A stretch of 64,000 nucleotides of DNA from Rhizomys pruinosus (Eukaryota > Chordata > Mammalia > Rodentia > Spalacidae): NCBI GenBank assembly GCA_009823505.1, contig VZQC01005070.1:4339570-4403569 (forward strand), read 5' to 3'. The notes beneath the pieces were generated by a model. The model ran no database searches and was not told the origin of the DNA. It saw only the letters and a program-made list of their open reading frames with translations. The position numbers and the translations under genes are program-made. How positions within the stretch are numbered: the first letter of the stretch is position 1; each line of letters begins with the position of its first letter. Below are positions 1 to 11,599 of the stretch, in pieces.

Positions 1-120
1 TGCTGCGAGTGAGCTGTAGAGGTCAGAAGAGGGTCTCAGATTCCCCTGGTAAACTGGAGGTTTAAAGACACTCGTTAGCGAACAATGTGGGTGCTGGGAA
101 TACTTGCTGTGTGCATGCTG
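1..120 (-). mobile_element. B2/B3-type SINE, cut by window edge, degraded
   Basis: Antisense B2 body: the 'ggtcagaagagggtct' and 'ttcccctgg' blocks and 'gtgggtgctgggaa' are visible, and then similarity breaks off around position 110. It is the left-arm partner of the SINE at 6,182-6,415. Confidence 0.75.
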
Positions 121-639
121 TGTGCAGCACGTGAAGGCTCAGATCCAAGAGGTCTTCTTGTCATCCCTAATTTATCTCTTTCAAATTTACCTGTGTGTTA
201 GTTATCCCCGCGCTCAACCCTCCTCCTTCCGCTCCAGTTAAGTACCCTGTTTTCAAGCCCAGTTTCCCTTTAATAACCTAACATCTGTCTCCTACCATCT
301 CCCCTCTCTTGAGCTTCCTTTTACCTCTTTAACCCTGAAAGATTCCTTGTAAAATCTTCCCTCCCTGTTTCCAGGTAAATAACCCCACTTCCCCTTTCTC
401 CTTTGGTAAAACCTGTCTCCTACTGTCCCCCCACCCCCCAGAAATCCTCTTTCCTTTCCCCTTCACCACCCCCTGGTTCCATTTGATTTCTCCGGCTCAT
501 GCAGTTTACATCTAGGCATATATGCACATCGTACAGATTTCCTATACCTAAGCTCAAGGATAGTGTGGGCGGGGATAGAAGTAAATACTACAGCATCTCT
601 CAACTATTGCCAGCAAAACTGGACTTATGTTAACAGAGG

Positions 640-1080
640 ATGATTGGTTGTTTATGCAGAAAGCGCCAAAATGGTCAAAATGTAAGGTAAGGGTACTGCA
701 GAGTCCATGTTCTTGGATAGAGTCCTTGTACTAAACCCCACCTACCCAGGGCTCAAGAACCACTGTGGAAAAAGGGAAGAAAGATTTGAAGAGCCAGAGG
801 TGGGTAAAGAGGACCAAGGAAACAGGGTTTTTTAGGAATTCTTGAAACCTTGCTCATATGGAGTTAAGCATGGTGATAGCATGCCTAAGACAACATACAA
901 ACCAAACCAAGAAAAGCCCTCAAGAAATGGGAAAATGTGTAGGGAATTTTCACTTAGCAGAGGAACTATTGACAGCTGATGATTTCTAGTGAGGGAGAAT
1001 TGGTCATCCTAAGCAAATGATACTAGCGTAGGCTGAGTAAGCTCTAGTGGACACCATGAATAATTGGGGGATTCAGCTTA
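640..1080 (+). mobile_element. L1 3' UTR-like fragment (left arm)
   Basis: The succession of a 'gagtccatgttcttggata' block, 'gggctcaagaaccactgtgg', a pyrimidine-poor 'agagccagaggtgg' block and 'gaggaactattgacagctga' has the order and spacing of the non-coding 3' end of rodent L1 elements. The clearer copy at 13,205-13,805 supports this. The inverse copy is at 5,300-5,700. The family assignment is from memory of rodent L1 3' ends. Confidence 0.55.
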
Positions 1081-2585
1081 CTACTTGATACCTTATAAAA
1101 TATGACAGAATGCAATAAATATGATGAGTGGGTTATGGAATGTTGCATATAGTTTGTGGGAACTAAATATTATCAAGATTTAGAAAATGCACAAAATTAA
1201 ATAAAAATCCATATTTGAGAAAAGATTGATACTAAAATTGTGGCCTTTTTTCCAGATTCTTATGTTTCATTTCAATCAACAGCATCAAAAATGTAGTATC
1301 TAAATTCTAGGGGGACTTCAAATCATGGGAATATGAGTAGAAGGAAATAAATTCCTGTCTTATGAACAAATTGAGTTGCTTTAGGAAGAAACTCAATTTT
1401 TACTTTGGTCACTTTTTAAAATCAAATCTTTTAGTTTGTGGTCATGATGGAGACTCTTTCATTCACCATACCCCCCCCACACACCACATAAGCAGGGCTC
1501 ACCAAGAGGCCAAAGAAAATAAGGTAAGTTTGGCTTCCATACCCAGACATGCAACTACTGAGAAATAAGGTGAAGATCCATCTCATTATCAAATGTTAGG
1601 CCAAGAAAGTTACCACAGTCCCCCCAAAATGTTGATAAAATAATAGGCATAAAGATTAGTGTCACCTACATATGGAAGTTAGATGTGGATATGGTGAATC
1701 ACATGAGAAACATGCCCAGATAAGGAGGAAAAGGAAAATCTAGTGTGAGAACCTAGCAAAATCATCAACACCAAGGGGTTGGGAAAAGGAAAGTATGAAT
1801 AGATGGAATATAAAGACCTTGAAGGGCAGTTAAACTATCCTTAGCAATATTGTAAAGATCTACATACATTATTACACATTTGCCAAAAACTTAATGTGCA
1901 CAACTAAGAATCAGCCTGAGAAGGTTGATCACTTGCTACATGCACAGTGCTTTCGTGGTTATTGTCAGAACAGGGAAATCTTTGTTCTTGTACCTATCAG
2001 AGTATATATGGAAAAGTTGTAATTTCTTCACGAGTTTTCAAAGAACACCACATCTCCTTAAGAATAGTCTAATTTGAAAGGAAAATAAGAAAATAGCGAG
2101 CTATTGTCCATGGAATATTTACTATTGGTGGGTACGTCCTTTCCAAGGTTTAACTCCTTTAATTTGGAAAACAAACCTGTGAGATCTAAAATATTTTAGA
2201 TATAGTGAAATTAAGCAAAAGGTGATTGAGTAATTGTCTGGAGATTATGCAAGTTGGAGAGCAGCTGACCAGGAGTTTCAACTTGTTTGTTCTGGTTGCA
2301 AGCCAATGCACTTTACCAAGTGGGACGGTCCTACAGTTAGCTTGGAGGAGAACAAAGTCCTCATAGATATGGAAAAATAAAAATGATGTTGGAGTTCTTT
2401 GTAGCTTTCATTCCAATACTGTTGAGTCTAAATCTTGGTTCTACTACGTATGGTGTCTGTTTTATAAAATCTATCCACTACCCTAGTCTACATTGACTTT
2501 ATGGGGTAGGTTTTATTGTGTGAAAGTGGTTTCATGGTTGTGTCGTATTTTTTTTTTTTTTTTTAATTTTTGAATTTATTTCGGT

Positions 2586-2819
2586 ATGTGTAAATCAATG
2601 TACGTCTGCATGCAGGTTTGTAGACCCGTGTCGGCCAAAATGCCGCGGAAGGTCAGAAGAGAGGTTGTCGGATTCCCCGGAACTGGAGGTGGTTCTTCCT
2701 GGGATTAGAGTTTTCAGGACGGTTCTCGGCCGCCATGTGGTGCTGGAGGATCGATCTCGGGTCCTCTGTAAGAGCAGTCGGGCCCTCTTAAACCGTTAGG
2801 CCATCTCTGCCCAGCCCCC
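2586..2819 (-). mobile_element. B2-type SINE in palindrome 1 spacer
   Basis: Antisense tRNA-derived SINE. The T-rich tail lies at 2,550-2,585, followed by the body with 'ggtcagaagag', 'ttccccggaactggagg', a damaged B-box ('ggatcgatctcggg') and the A-box end near 2,800. Several single-base losses make it noisier than other B2 copies. The left palindrome arm ends inside its tail, so the palindrome breakpoint lies in this SINE. Confidence 0.85.
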
Positions 2820-3309
2820 GTTTTGTGTCTTAAACTTGGTATATCAAGTGCAAAGTTAGAACATTTTCCTCCAGAATAACATTTGTGACAAGTGTCTAAC
2901 ATCTCCATTCTGTCTAAACTGACACTATCATGTTGCTTATCGCGGATTTGATTACTTCTTTACTTTTAAGTGGTTGTGTTGCATTAATGTATAATTATAA
3001 GACTCTCCGAAAGAAAATTTCTTTCATGTGTACATGTACTTTTACCACTTTATTTCCCTAGACACTTCCCCTTGTAGCCCTCTACCCTCCTCTATTCCTA
3101 TGCTAAGACAGCCTCCAGTTATTTTAATAATCGATTCATATATATTATATAGTATATAAATAGATATATATATATAGAGTTATATTTTTGCAATAAAATC
3201 TCTAGGATCCACAAATGATAGATAACATACATGCACGTTTGTCTTTTTAGGGGTCTAGTTTATTTGGCATTTATTTGAGCTGGTTTCATTCCAGGATGCT
3301 AGAAAAATT

Positions 3310-3570
3310 AAGAGTCCATCAGGGTGAGTCGTCCGAAGCCTGAGTCACATCTTCAGCAGCAATTAGGAAGACAGAGAGAACTGGAAATTGGGACAAGGCT
3401 AAAAACTTTCTACCCAACACCTAGTGAAGGATTCCTCTTCGCAGTATGGCCACACCTTTCTAAAGATCTGCCCAAAACAGCACCAGTCAAACTGGGGACA
3501 AAATGTGACAAATACAGAAGCTATATGGGGGACATTTCATCCATGACCATACCATCACATGGGGATTGAG
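3310..3570 (+). mobile_element. Diverged rodent L1 3'-end fragment
   Basis: The 'cttcagcagcaatta', 'agagagaactgg', 'tatggccacacctttct' and 'tatgggggacattt' blocks occur in the order seen in the 3' non-coding end of rodent L1 elements. The 81-codon frame through it is therefore incidental. It lies in the spacer of palindrome 1 and is single copy here. Confidence 0.5.
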
Positions 3571-3694
3571 GTCTAAATTCAGAATTTTATAGATGAAAGT
3601 GGCTACAAAGAAAACAAAATCGTATTACCTATGTTTCTCCCTCCAGAAAGCTTTGGAAAGGAAATTTATTATGTATATTTTAATTTTGCATGAT

Positions 3695-3696
3695 TT

Positions 3697-3735
<39 letters not shown>

Positions 3736-3785
3736 GTCTTTTTGAGACAGGGTCTCCCTGTAGCCCCAGCTGTCGCTAAACTCAT
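3695..3785 (-). mobile_element. B1 SINE fragment (3' half, antisense)
   Basis: A long poly-T run followed by 'gagacagggtctccctgta' and 'gccccagctgtc', the antisense 3' end of B1. It is cut short at about 3,780, where the right arm of palindrome 1 begins. It sits exactly at the fold junction. Confidence 0.85.
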
Positions 3786-5299
3786 ACAGAAATAAATAAA
3801 AATAAAAAAAAAAAAAAAAGACACAACATGAACCACTTTCACACAATAAAACCTACCCCATTAAGTCATTGTAGACTAGGGTAGTGGATAGATTTTATAA
3901 AAAGCACCATAGTAGTAGAAACCAAGATTTAGACTCACAGTATCTGGAATGAAAGCTACAAAGAACTCAACATCCTTTTATTTTTCCATCTCTAAGAGAC
4001 TCTTGTTCTTCCTCCAGCTAACTGTAGACAGTCCCACTTGGTAAAGTGCATTGGCTTGCAACCAGAACAAACAAGTTGAAACTCCTGGTCAGCTGCTCTC
4101 CAACTTGCATAATCTCCAGACAATTACTCAATCACCTTTTGCTTAATTTCACTATATCTAAAATATTTTAGATCTCACAGGTTTGTTTTCCAAATTAAAG
4201 GAGTTAAACCTTGGAAAGGACGTACCCACCAATAGTAAATATTCCATGGACAATAGCTGCTATTTTCTTATTTTCCTTTCTAAATAGACCTTTCTTAAGG
4301 AGATGTGGTGTTCTTTGAAAACTCGTGAAGAAATTACAACTTTTCCATATATACTCTGATAGGTACAAGAACAAAGATTTCCCTGTTCTGACAATAACCA
4401 CGAAAGCACTGTGCATGTAGCAAGTGATCAACCTTCTCAGGCTGATTCTTAGTTGTGCACATTAAGTTTTTGGCAAATGTGTAATAATGTATGTAGATCT
4501 TTACAATATTGCTAAGGATAGTTTAACTGCCCTTCAAGGTCTTTATATTCCATCTATTCATACTTTCCTTTTCCCAACCCCCTTGGTGTTGATGATTTTG
4601 TAGGTTCTCCATAGATTTCCTTTCCTCCTTTTATTTTGGTCATGTTTCTCATGTGATTCACCATATCCACATCTAACTTCCATATGTAGGTGACACTAAT
4701 CTTTATGCCTATTATTTTATCAACATTTTGGGGGGACTGTGGTAACTTTCTTGGCCTAACATTTGATAATGAGATGGATCTTCACCTTATTTCTCAGTAG
4801 TTGCATGTCTGGGTATGGAAGCCAAACTTACCTTATTCTATTCTTGGCCTCTTGGTGAGCCCCTGCTATATGTGTGTGTGTGGGGGGGGGTAGGTGAATG
4901 AAAAGAGTCTTCCAATCATGACCAAAACTAAATGATTTGATTTTAAAAAGTGACCAAAGTAAAAATTGAGTTTCTTCCTAAAGCAACTCAATTTGTTCAT
5001 AAGACAGGAATTTATTTCCTTCTACTCATATTCCCATGATTTGAAGTCCCCCTAGAATTTAGATACTACATTTCTTGGATGCTGTTTGATTGAATGAAAA
5101 TAAAGAATCTGGAAAAAAGGCAATTTTTAGTCTCAATCTTTTTCTAAATTATGGATTTTTATTTAATTTTGTGCATTTTCTAAATCTTGATAATATTTAG
5201 TTCCCACAAACTATATGCAACATTCCATAACCCACTCATCATATTTATTGCATTCTGTCATATTTTAAAGTGTATCAAGTCAAGCTGAATCCCCCAATA

Positions 5300-5700
5300 T
5301 TCATTGGTGTCCACTAGAGCTTACTCAGCCTACGTAGTATCATTTGCTTAAGGATGACCAATTCTCCCTCACCTAGAAATCATCAGCTGTCAATAGTTCC
5401 TCTGCTAAGGTTGAAAATTCTTACACATTTCCCCATTTCTTGACTGGGCTTTCTCTGGTTTGAGTTTGTATGTGTCTTAGGCATGCTATCACCATTGCTA
5501 TAACTCCATATGAGCAGGTTTCAAGAATCCTAAAAAACCCTGTTTCCTTGTAGTCATTCACCACCTCTGGCTCTTCAAATCTTTCTTCCCTTTTTCCACA
5601 GTGGTTCTTGAGCCCTGGGTAGGTGAGGGTTATTACAGGACTTCTATCCAAGAACATGGACTCTGCAGACCCTTACCTTTACATTTTGACCAGTTTGGGC
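5300..5700 (-). mobile_element. L1 3' UTR-like fragment (right arm)
   Basis: Inverse partner of 640-1,080, in the cleaner arm of palindrome 1. It shows the same block order on the minus strand. There is no reading frame of interest: this part of L1 is non-coding. Confidence 0.55.
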
Positions 5701-5879
5701 TTTCTGCATAAACCACCAATCATCCTCTGTTACATAAGTAAGTTTTGCTGGCAATAGTTGAGAGATGCTGTAGTATTACTTCTATCCCCTGCCCAACTAT
5801 CCTTGAGCCTTAGGTATAGGAAATCCATTGTAGATGTGCATATATGCCTAGATGTAACTGCATGAGCCGAGAAAATCAA

Positions 5880-6150
5880 ATGGAACCATGGGGGTAAAGG
5901 GAAAGAAGGATTCTGGGGGGTGGGGGGACAGTAGGAGACAGGTGTTACCAAAGGAGAAAGGGGAAGTGGGGTTATTTACCTGGAAACAGGGAGGGAAGAT
6001 TTTACAAGGAATCTTTCAGGGTAAAGAGGAAAAGGAGCTCAAGAGAGGGGAGATGGTAGGAGAAAAGTAGTATTAAAAGGGAAATGGGGAAAACAGGGTA
6101 CCTTAACTGGAGAGGAAGGAGGGAGGGTTAGATGGGGGGATAAATAACAC
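5880..6150. repeat. Purine-rich block
   Basis: About 270 bases of almost uninterrupted purine on the plus strand (G-runs mixed with GGA/GAA), mirrored as a pyrimidine block at 190-480. It is the source of the short frames here. No coding signal is seen. Confidence 0.7.
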
Positions 6151-6181
6151 ACAGGTAATTTGAAAAAGCAGATAGATATTA

Positions 6182-6415
6182 GGGCTGGAGAGACGGCTCT
6201 GTGGTTAAGAGCACCAACTGCTCTTGCAAAAGACACAGGTTCAATTCCCAGCACCCACATGGTAGCTAAGAGCTGTCTTTAACTCCAGTTTCAGGGGAAT
6301 CTGAGACCCTCTTCTGACCTCTACAGCACTGCACAACACGGGTGCACTTACCTACATGCAGACAGTACACTCATACACATAAAAGAATAAATAAGTAAAA
6401 ATTTAAAAATATATA
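6182..6415 (+). mobile_element. B2-type SINE
   Basis: Full-length tRNA-derived SINE beginning 'agggctggagagacgg'. It has the A-box region 'gtggttaagagc', the B-box-like 'ggttcaattccc', the diagnostic 'cagcacccacatgg', 'ccctcttctgacctct' and an AATAAATAAGT-type A-rich tail. Confidence 0.93.
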
Positions 6416-6639
6416 TAAAAAAGATATCTATTAGTTCAAAAACCCACTGAAAAATAGACATGCAATAATGCACACGAACGTATGTTTATACCTGAAAGCT
6501 ATATAACAAGAGACAGCTCTGTTCACGATGTTAGTCAAGGTAGTACAAGAGAACCCCCCCCCCAATACACAGGCTATTGCACAGCCCCTGATTTTCTCCA
6601 AGAATTTGAGGGAGGGTAAGATCTTACTGCTGAAGGTGT

Positions 6640-6990
6640 GACACACTCCAGACATAGGACTGGAGGAAATGGAGCTGGAACCAAGCTGGAAGGCTCCTCC
6701 CTGAAGACTCTCATAGTTTCAGAGGATAATTACTATGCAAGGTGCTAAGAGAAGAAAAAAGCAATCAATGGTCAAACCTTAGCTGTAAAGCCCAACAACC
6801 ACAGCAATGAACAGCAGAGCAAACTATCCCTATTGGTACAATAGTGGCACTTTTATTTGGGGCCAATAAAAAACTGTCTAATTGGACTAAGAGCTTACTC
6901 AATAGGAGGGGACTCATGTAGTACTATAAACAAATACATATGGTTGGAGATGCCAAAATTCCTAGAGGATACCTTACATGTGTCACATCC
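6640..6990 (+). repeat. Unclassified rodent interspersed repeat
   Basis: Shares ordered blocks ('caatagtggca', 'ttactcaataggagg', 'ctcatgta.tact') with 47,960-48,220 and with the inverse copy at 43,790-44,050. This is therefore an interspersed repeat family present at two independent loci in the window. I cannot name the family with confidence. Confidence 0.55.
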
Positions 6991-7640
6991 CTAGTCAAAA
7001 CCAATATCTTCCTTTATGCTGAGCCTGCACCTTTATATTTACAGTCAAGTATACTTGTCACCATTCACCAAAGAATCTGATTTTTGTAACGAATGGAGAC
7101 TATTACAGAGTTCAACACCTGTTCAAATACAGAAAACACAGTTTCTGTCATTCCTTCCAACTCTCCAAGTGTATGCAATTCCAATAGAGCATCCTTAATT
7201 GCCATGAATTTGAAGCTACTTGATGTGATGATGTTCTTCACGTGATATTTTTTCCTAGTTCTCAAATTAGCTTTGTAAATAAATGATGCTGGCACTTACT
7301 GGCTTTGCCTACAAAAAAAATTAATCTCCTTTTCCTGATAACAGTGCAAGAAATTTCTAACCAAGAGCTGGGAAGATAGCCAAATCCATAAAGTGCTTGA
7401 AGTTCAAGCGTGAGGACTTGAGTCTGATCCCCAAGACCCAAGTTAAAGGTAAGTGTGACATTTTATGCTTGTTTTCTCACCTCTGCAGAAACAAAGGCAG
7501 AGGAGTCCCTGTGTCTTGTTGGACTGACAGCCTAGCCAAATCCATGTGTCCCAGGTTCTAGAAGGAGATGCTGTCTCAGAAACCTAATGTAGACAGCTCC
7601 TGGGGAAGGATATCAATGTTTTATAAAACTTGCATCTCTG

Positions 7641-7884
7641 GGGCTGGAGAGATGGCCTAGCGGTTAAGAGCGCCAACCGCTCTTACAGAGGACCCGGGTT
7701 CGATCCCCAGCACCCACATGGCGGCCGAGAACCGTCTGAAACTCCAATTCCAGGAGAACTCCAGTTCCAGGGGAATCCGACACCCTCTTCTGACCTCCGC
7801 GGCATTGCACGACACGGGTGCACAGACCTACATGCAAACAGTACACTCATACATATACAAAAATAAATAAAATTAAAAAAAAAA
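7641..7884 (+). mobile_element. B2-type SINE with target-site duplication
   Basis: Clean, young-looking copy. It has the A-box 'tagcggttaagagcgc', an exact-looking B-box 'gggttcgatcccc' and a CpG-rich body. The tail is AAATAAATAAAATT plus poly-A. It is flanked by 'aacttgcatctctg' at 7,627-7,640 and again at 7,886-7,899. The retained CpGs suggest recent insertion. Confidence 0.96.
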
Positions 7885-8162
7885 AAACTTGCATCTCTGA
7901 GGTCATAGCCACAGAGAGAAAATTATTTCAAGAGAGTTAAAAGCACATAATTTGGCAGTTTATTGACAAAAGAAAAGGGGTAATTTGAAAACCACAAATC
8001 TTACAACAGTTTCTGTCAAAAAATTGTTGGCCAGCACTTTAATGACGGACTTTTGAGTTGTTTTGTTGCATCATAAGAGAAAGATGGTGTGGAAAATTCC
8101 ATCAATCCTCTTCTTATCCACAACTGGGTTTCTCAGATTGGGCAAAGGAAGTTAAGGATTGT

Positions 8163-8234
8163 GTTTATATTTTTTTCCTACTACTACTACTACTACTACT
8201 ACTTTCTTAGTAGTAGTAGGGAAAAAATATAAAC
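8163..8234. repeat. (CTA)n hairpin with inverted flanks
   Basis: A (CTA)n run is followed by (TAG)n, and the outer flanks 'gtttatattttttt' and 'aaaaaatataaac' are also reverse complements. The stem is about 27 nt with one offset in the T/C run. This is more than a simple repeat: the unique flank is inverted too. Confidence 0.85.
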
Positions 8235-11211
8235 TTTGTACACCTGAACTTAATTACAAAGAAACAATGAGCACATATCCATATATGATATGTTTATAAA
8301 GAATCTAATGTCACTTATCTGTAAAATAATCTTCGACTTCACTAAAATCAACTAAAACAATGTTAAATCCACACTATAGTTAGCTGAGTTCCACTGTGAG
8401 CTTTGCGAGCTAAATATGTGAAGGGTCTAAAGGGGATTATTAAAAATTATTCACAAATTTTATTTTAAAGCCCCAATGCTTACACAGAAATGGAGTATAC
8501 AGATACTAAGAGAGGGGGAAGGACATCTGTCTTTCCAAGTGCCTCTACAGTTCTATAATAGAATGAACACAAAGCTTTTGTATTCTGAGACACAGCCTTT
8601 AGTGGACATATCTTCCAAAATATAACATCAGGAATATATATTTCCTTATATTAAAAGAACAATGACTGTTTTGGTACTCTTAACCCCATGTTTCATGCCC
8701 TCATCTGTCAACAGGCAATGTTTTTCAAGATAGCATCAAATTCCATGCCTTCCCTGGTGCCTGAAACAAACTTAATAAATTACTTCTCCACTCCCTTTTG
8801 GCTTTCTAGCAATTGAAGAAGCAATTGATTCATTTTCTTAACCTGCACAATTTATAAGTGGCCAACTATCATTGTGAGTAATGTTCCTCCAGGTCTGCAG
8901 AAATTATAAATTTGTCCAAAAAAGAAAGTGTCGGAGTCATCAGAGTCCTCTTCATATATCATCTCAACATCAGCTCTCAGGTTCCAAATACCATTTCCTC
9001 ACTGCATTCCAATAGACAGATGCCAAACCTATCAAAGTTTATTCAGCAATTTGCAGGAAAAATGGAGGCATATATCATGATTAATAGCAAGCAACCCACC
9101 TGTGCTGATGCCTACGCTATTTTTTTTCAAAATGATTACTATCGTATGCAGGAGTCTAAGGACCCTCTTGTTTGAGTAAGTCTCTTGGAATGGCCCCTTC
9201 CAATTTTGGTGAACTCTCCATAGAGAAAATAAATTCACATAAATGGAGGTGCCATACAACGTTTTGGATTTGTTCTTCACTGAGCTCAGAATCTGAGACA
9301 TCCATTTCAAAAGAAATACCAAAGGTCTTGGTAAAATAAATAGGAAGTCCAAGGAACAGTCAGGGTTGAGCAACTTGATTTTGAGTCATAAGGTTAAATA
9401 TGATATTAAGAAGAATAAAATGTGAAAGATAGAAAAGACTTGTAACCAGAATAACTAGCCTGAGAATTTGCTTATTTCTACTCATGACGAGAACCATTAA
9501 TAGAGGTTGAGAGAAAATGAGAAAATTAACTTGGTTTATTGATTTAACTTTAAGAACAGAGAAGGTAAGTGCAGGGATGAAAGAATTAGAGCACAATGAT
9601 TCAAAAGAATGGATTGACAATAAATTCTGTCACCCCATGAGATCTGAAATGTGACAACAGAAAGAAGACCTGTATGACAGATGATGAATGTTTTCCTATG
9701 GATTTCGGTAGACTCAATAGATTGGGAGGAAAGTGCATTTGATAGTGATTCTTCAGAAGCAAAGGCACTGATTTTATAACAAAATACGTTTTTGAGGTTT
9801 GAAATTTAAATACAAGATTAGGAAAAAGAATGCTAAAGATAATGGATGCTTTGTCTATTTTGTGGAGCATTGAAGACATTAGCATGTTTCTATATCTACC
9901 AGAGTTTTAGGATCCTCATATTGATAGTAAAAAACAAAAATGCTTATCCACCAAATGCAGTAGCTCCAAGTTTTGTCAGTGTTACTTTCTATTTATGATC
10001 TTTTTAGAATTGCTGAGTCTACTACATATTCAGGAAATTCAAGCATCTAAAATTGGTCCCCCCCCAAATTCAATTTTTTTTGAATTTCTCAAAGATATGG
10101 ATCCTAGTGATGCATGAATCAATGTCACAGTTGGAGTCACCACACTGTATGGGGGACACACTTTACCTGTTCAAAAATTCATATACTGATTTTAGTAGAT
10201 TCTTAGCCCTTTGCAGGCAAATCACTTAGCTATTAACCTGTTTATCTGCTCAGATGACCTTTCAGAATAGCACAGTGGCTACATCAAAAATCTGATACCC
10301 TATTCATTCTACATCTCTGATATCCATGTTGCCAGAGTAGAGAAATTCAGAGGATCCTTTCCCCTTTGCCATGGAAATAATAAAAGCAGTAAAAATAGGA
10401 GAAAATGACTAAGAGATAAGACACTTTTTCTAAGTTCTACTTCATTCTTTTCTAAACACAGAAGATCGATATGTGCAGAGGAAGGAATGATTTTTTTTTC
10501 TCTTTTCTTACCATTCTCAGAAATTCGGTCCATCAACAAAGATTCTCCAACTACACTATGCTCCACTAATTTTCACTGCACGTGGCTGGAGGTGAGGAGC
10601 AGAGAATGAGGCTGTACTGGGTAAGAAACTGATTTCAGCACATCCCTAAATCTTTTATGTGGAATCCTGGGACTAGATGTGCTTCAGAGTTCAAAATACT
10701 CTGTCCCAGGAGACAACTCTGTGAATACCATGATTGTTATGCAAGCATGAATGGCAGAATTAAGAATTCCACAACCCCTCTAAAGGCCCGGCACACCTGC
10801 AGACTGCCTGTAATCCCAGCAGTCCTGAGGCAGCTGACTCAGGAGACAAACTGGATAGGTAAACTAGACTGAATTGGAAAGCAAGTAGGTGTTGAGAGAG
10901 ACCATGCTTCAGTAAATAAAGTAGAGGATAATGAAGATAGCAACGTCAGCATTGAGCTTATCCTCTCATGTATAGAAACACACACACACACACACACAAA
11001 CTTGCACCACAAAATTATTTTTGTCACTTTAGAAGTACTGTATATAATTTAACATCTATATTAAGTGGCTGTTAGCAAAATATCTTCTTAGTTATACAAG
11101 TACATGATGATTTATTATAACTGAAATCAATAGGAGTTTTGATACTAAACAATTCATTAAAGAGAAGTTTGAGATAAGACACTATGGGCATATATCATGG
11201 ACTGTAGCCAG

Positions 11212-11250
<39 letters not shown>
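11212..11250 (+). repeat. (AAC)n microsatellite
   Basis: About thirteen uninterrupted AAC/ACA units. Confidence 0.95.
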
Positions 11251-11252
<2 letters not shown>

Positions 11253-11363
11253 AAAACCACAAAGTAAAATAAAACAACAAAACAATACTCTCTACCACAA
11301 CTAATTGCTCTGATAAGCTTTTCTTTGGTTTGAACAGTGGTGGAAACTGGACTTCATTCAGCT

Positions 11364-11369
<6 letters not shown>

Positions 11370-11405
<36 letters not shown>

Positions 11406-11434
11406 ATAAATGTCTATAAAATATATATATATAT
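11370..11434. repeat. (TA)n microsatellite
   Basis: Two TA runs separated by 'ttttataaatgtctataaa', immediately upstream of the poly-T of the B1 at 11,435. Confidence 0.95.
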
Positions 11435-11597
11435 ATTTTTTTTTTATTTTTGGTCTTTTCGAGACAGGGTCTCCCTGTAGTCCCAGCTGTCATGGAATTC
11501 ACTCTGTAGACCAGGCTGGCCTTGAACTCACAGAGATCCACTTGCCTTTGCCTCCCAAGTGCTGGGATTAAAGGCATGTGGCACCACGCCTGACAAA
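11435..11597 (-). mobile_element. B1 SINE
   Basis: Full antisense B1: poly-T, 'gagacagggtctccctgta', 'gaccaggctggccttgaac', 'cccaagtgctgggatta' and 'caccacgcctg'. It was inserted next to a TA repeat. Confidence 0.96.
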
Positions 11598-11599
11598 AA

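Larger units (their letters stand above)
1..2585 (+). repeat. Palindrome 1, left arm
   Basis: This stretch is the reverse complement of 3,786-6,340, with coordinates summing to about 6,340. For example, 1,930-2,060 matches 4,300-4,430 almost base for base in inverse orientation, and the T-rich B2 tail at 2,550-2,585 matches the A-rich tail at 3,786-3,815. Differences cluster as small indels and substitutions. The first 160 bases are the most degraded: the SINE there loses recognisable sequence that the right arm retains. The arm probably extends left of the window. It is either a genuine inverted duplication or a foldback-read artefact. Confidence 0.93.
3786..6340 (-). repeat. Palindrome 1, right arm
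   Basis: Inverse copy of 1-2,585. It contains, in opposite orientation, the same L1 3'-end fragment, the same pyrimidine/purine-rich block and the same B2 SINE at its outer end. It is the cleaner arm: its B2 at 6,182-6,415 has recognisable A-box, B-box and tail, where the left arm is scrambled. Confidence 0.93.
7900..11440. other. Intergenic stretch without a recognisable gene
   Basis: AT-rich single-copy DNA. The frames on either strand around 8,900-9,900 are short, overlap one another in different frames and show no family motif I recognise. I see no splice-consistent exon chain. It contains the hairpin at 8,163-8,234, a short CA repeat at 10,978-10,998, an (AAC)n tract at 11,212-11,250 and a TA tract at 11,370-11,434. 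Confidence 0.6.

Noticed and set aside
7641..7884. tRNA gene, because of A-box and B-box-like motifs
   Set aside because: Only the tRNA-derived head of a SINE is present. There is no cloverleaf 3' half, and an A-rich SINE tail follows.
9032..9885. Three overlapping minus-strand frames with hydrophobic stretches, considered as a chemosensory-receptor pseudogene
   Set aside because: No diagnostic motif of V1R, V2R, taste or olfactory receptors could be placed. Hydrophobicity follows from T-rich codons in AT-rich DNA.
11212..11250. CRISPR-like or coding repeat array
   Set aside because: A simple (AAC)n microsatellite. No spaced direct repeats of CRISPR type occur anywhere in the window.
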